From the NCBI GenBank assembly GCA_017958545.1, contig JAGDCM010000116.1, positions 1 through 36,098 of the forward strand: DNA of 36,098 bases, in the 5' to 3' direction. The notes under the pieces are model-generated. The model did not search any database. It was given only the letters and a program-made list of their open reading frames with translations, and was not told where the DNA came from. Below are positions 34,571-36,098 of the stretch, piece after piece. Numbering within the stretch: the first letter of the stretch is position 1; the number at the start of each line of letters is the position of its first letter. The position numbers and the translations under genes were made by a program. The DNA is from Bacteroidaceae bacterium (GTDB lineage: Bacteria; Bacteroidota; Bacteroidia; Bacteroidales; Bacteroidaceae).

Positions 34571-35665
34571 ATGAAGAAAATCATACTATCCCTCTTCCTT
34601 GCCATCCTCGCAATTACAGCGACGGCGCAAATCAAAGTGGAAGTCAGCGAAACCGTCGAACTGCTGAGCATCCTTGCACGCACGGCAGGCTATCCGGAGT
34701 ATAGTATGGATTTGGCCGGGCAGTACACCACGGACACCGAAACGTGGTTTGCGCCCTACAGGCAGCACGCAGCCGTCGCCCTCGCTCAGGACATCCGTGC
34801 CAAGTACGGTATCGGTTACGAGCGCATAATGAACATGGCTGTTCACCTCGACATCGAAAAGGGCAAACTCGCGCTCATCGGCAATCGTGCCGAACTGAAC
34901 AACGGCGTATACAACGGCTGGCAGAACGTTGATGTCGATGACTTCGTGGAAAAGCTCAATCAGTTTTACAAAGACACACGTTTCCACAAGTTCTTCGAGC
35001 AGCATCGCGCCTTCTACGATGAGGGGATAAAGAACTTCGAGACTGAAGTTCTGCCCACATTCCATCAGAAGTGGTACGCCGGTTTCTACGGCACGGAAGC
35101 CCCCGGACAGTTTCACATCGTCATCAATTTCACCTACGGACGCCACAACAACGGTGCGAACCGCCAACTTCCCGGTCAGCCTTTCGAGGTGTTCGCAATC
35201 ATGGGCTACCAACTCAACCCCGCGACGGCACAGCCCCAATGGTTTCCCGACATCCTTATCCACGAGTTCAACCACTCTTTCGTGAATCCTCTGCTTGACA
35301 ATGCAACCAATGCCGCCCTCATCGAGAAGGTGGGTCAGAGGCTCTACACGTGGTCGCAGCCCGAGATGAACAACCAGGCCTACAACGACTGGCGCATCGT
35401 CATCAACGAGAGCGTCGTCCGCGCAGCCGTCTTCATCTATATGAAGGACAACGGACTCGTCAGCAAACAGACGCTCAACGACATGTTCAACGAAATATGG
35501 CGCAACGGTTTCCGCTGGACACCCGAACTAGTCGCCAGCCTCCGCTACTATGCCAACAACCGCGACAAGTACAAGACGCTGGGTGACTATTATCCCGAAA
35601 TAGCCAAATGTCTTGAGAAATACATTATTGACGAAGCGGGACGAATGCAAAACGCCTTGAAATAA
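34571..35665 (+). CDS. Secreted DUF4932-like protein with a zinc-peptidase-type HExxH motif
   Basis: This 364-residue protein starts at the ATG 34571 with a signal peptide (MKKIILSLFLAILAITATAQ). The frame is open further upstream but contains the promoter. Residues 231-235 are HEFNH, an HExxH zinc motif, followed ~55 residues later by INESVVRAAVF, which could hold the third ligand (Glu) as in gluzincins. The N-terminal part (VELLSILARTAGYPEY) and overall look match DUF4932 proteins of Bacteroidetes. The catalytic activity is inferred, not shown. The next gene begins 24 bp downstream. Confidence 0.7.
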   Translation: MKKIILSLFLAILAITATAQIKVEVSETVELLSILARTAGYPEYSMDLAGQYTTDTETWFAPYRQHAAVALAQDIRAKYGIGYERIMNMAVHLDIEKGKLALIGNRAELNNGVYNGWQNVDVDDFVEKLNQFYKDTRFHKFFEQHRAFYDEGIKNFETEVLPTFHQKWYAGFYGTEAPGQFHIVINFTYGRHNNGANRQLPGQPFEVFAIMGYQLNPATAQPQWFPDILIHEFNHSFVNPLLDNATNAALIEKVGQRLYTWSQPEMNNQAYNDWRIVINESVVRAAVFIYMKDNGLVSKQTLNDMFNEIWRNGFRWTPELVASLRYYANNRDKYKTLGDYYPEIAKCLEKYIIDEAGRMQNALK

Positions 35666-35689
35666 TAGAGGTATCAATCATTAAACACC

Positions 35690-36098
35690 ATGAAAAAATT
35701 ACTTATTATAGTGTGTGCGATGTGTTGTTATTTGATGGCACAAGCACAACCAGCTGGAGGTTTCGGAGGCGTCCAGAAACCGAAAGCAGAACTTCCCACC
35801 TCTCAGGAGTGGAAGGATGTCAACTATGCCGGCGACGACCAAGTCTATCACACCTGCGACATCTACCTGCCTAAGAAAGAGGCTGCCAGCTATCCCGTCG
35901 TGATACACATCTACGGTAGCGCGTGGTTCAACAACAACGGCAAGGGTATGGCCGATCTCGGCACCATCGGTCGTTCGCTGCTCGAAGCCGGCTATGCCGT
36001 CGTCTGTCCCAACCACCGCAGCAGCGCGGATGCCAAGTGGCCTGCCCAGATTCACGACATACGTGCCGTCATCCGTTTTGTGCGCGGTGAGGCTGCGA
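35690..36098 (+). CDS. Secreted alpha/beta hydrolase, N-terminal part (runs off right edge)
   Basis: The frame is open from the ATG 35690 to the window edge (136 codons). A signal peptide (MKKLLIIVCAMCCYLMAQAQ) is followed by a Gly/Pro linker and an esterase/lipase-type hydrolase start: DIYLPKK, YPVVIHIYGSAWFNNNGKG in the oxyanion-hole position (where HGGGW is more common), then VCPNHRSS and DIRAVIRFVRGEA. The nucleophile Ser lies beyond the edge. It resembles carbohydrate esterase-like hydrolases of Bacteroidetes; the substrate is unknown. It is probably co-transcribed with the HEFNH protein 24 bp upstream. Confidence 0.82.
   Translation, partial: MKKLLIIVCAMCCYLMAQAQPAGGFGGVQKPKAELPTSQEWKDVNYAGDDQVYHTCDIYLPKKEAASYPVVIHIYGSAWFNNNGKGMADLGTIGRSLLEAGYAVVCPNHRSSADAKWPAQIHDIRAVIRFVRGEAA

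Noticed and set aside
1-36098. CRISPR array, insertion sequence or prophage
   Set aside because: No regularly spaced direct repeats with unique spacers, transposase, integrase or phage structural genes were found.

Overview
The window looks like a chromosomal segment of a Bacteroidales bacterium, most likely Prevotella or a close relative. Three things point there. Promoters read TACCTTTG or TATCTTTG, several with an upstream TTTG, which is the Bacteroidetes -33/-7 type. SecD and SecF are fused in one protein. Gene orders typical of the group are present: ftsX-DUF3098-uppP-truB-queA-folK, DUF4271-hemD-rnpA-yidD, and a korA/korB pair. Most of the content is housekeeping. I see no insertion sequence, prophage, CRISPR array or rRNA.

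Left part (1-7750). A minus-strand membrane protein resembling the N-terminal half of a long MscS-type channel runs off the left edge. Between it and an HU gene lies a striking non-coding array of TACGAG / CTCGTA hexamers at 11-bp steps, arranged as a large inverted repeat (2074-2187). HU is followed by a clear terminator. Divergent from HU are a rhomboid protease, a membrane-anchored EEP-family phosphodiesterase and secDF, then tRNA-Arg(CCU).

Middle (7800-23800, plus strand). First come korA-korB (2-oxoacid:ferredoxin oxidoreductase) and tyrS. Next is a promoter that drives tRNA-Gln(UUG) and a gluconate-5-dehydrogenase-like SDR. A tightly packed run follows: miaB, ftsX, DUF3098, uppP, truB, queA, folK, metK, a LOG-family protein and a DUF4271 membrane protein. 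Many junctions overlap by 4 bp (ATGA or TTGA), so TTG starts are common. A further run is hemD, rnpA, yidD and an acyl-CoA:carboxylate CoA-transferase.

Right part (23780-34320, minus strand). gpmI, ung, DUF3109 and a secreted carboxypeptidase-regulatory-domain protein form one operon behind a good -33/-7 promoter. An uncharacterised secreted protein is followed by a truncated esterase remnant. pyrG, a long PurF-like protein and asnB form a run of three glutamine amidotransferases, ended by a hairpin that overlaps the promoter of the next gene. At the right edge, plus strand, are a DUF4932-type secreted protein with an HEFNH motif and the start of a secreted alpha/beta hydrolase.

Functionally the window covers translation (tRNAs, TyrS, MiaB, TruB, QueA), envelope and secretion (SecDF, YidD, FtsX, UppP), central and fermentative metabolism (KorAB, CoA-transferase, GpmI) and nucleotide or amide synthesis (PyrG, PurF-like, AsnB). 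The least explained items are the phased array at 2074-2187, the terminator-promoter overlap at 29163-29210, the PurF-like variant, and the secreted proteins of unknown function.
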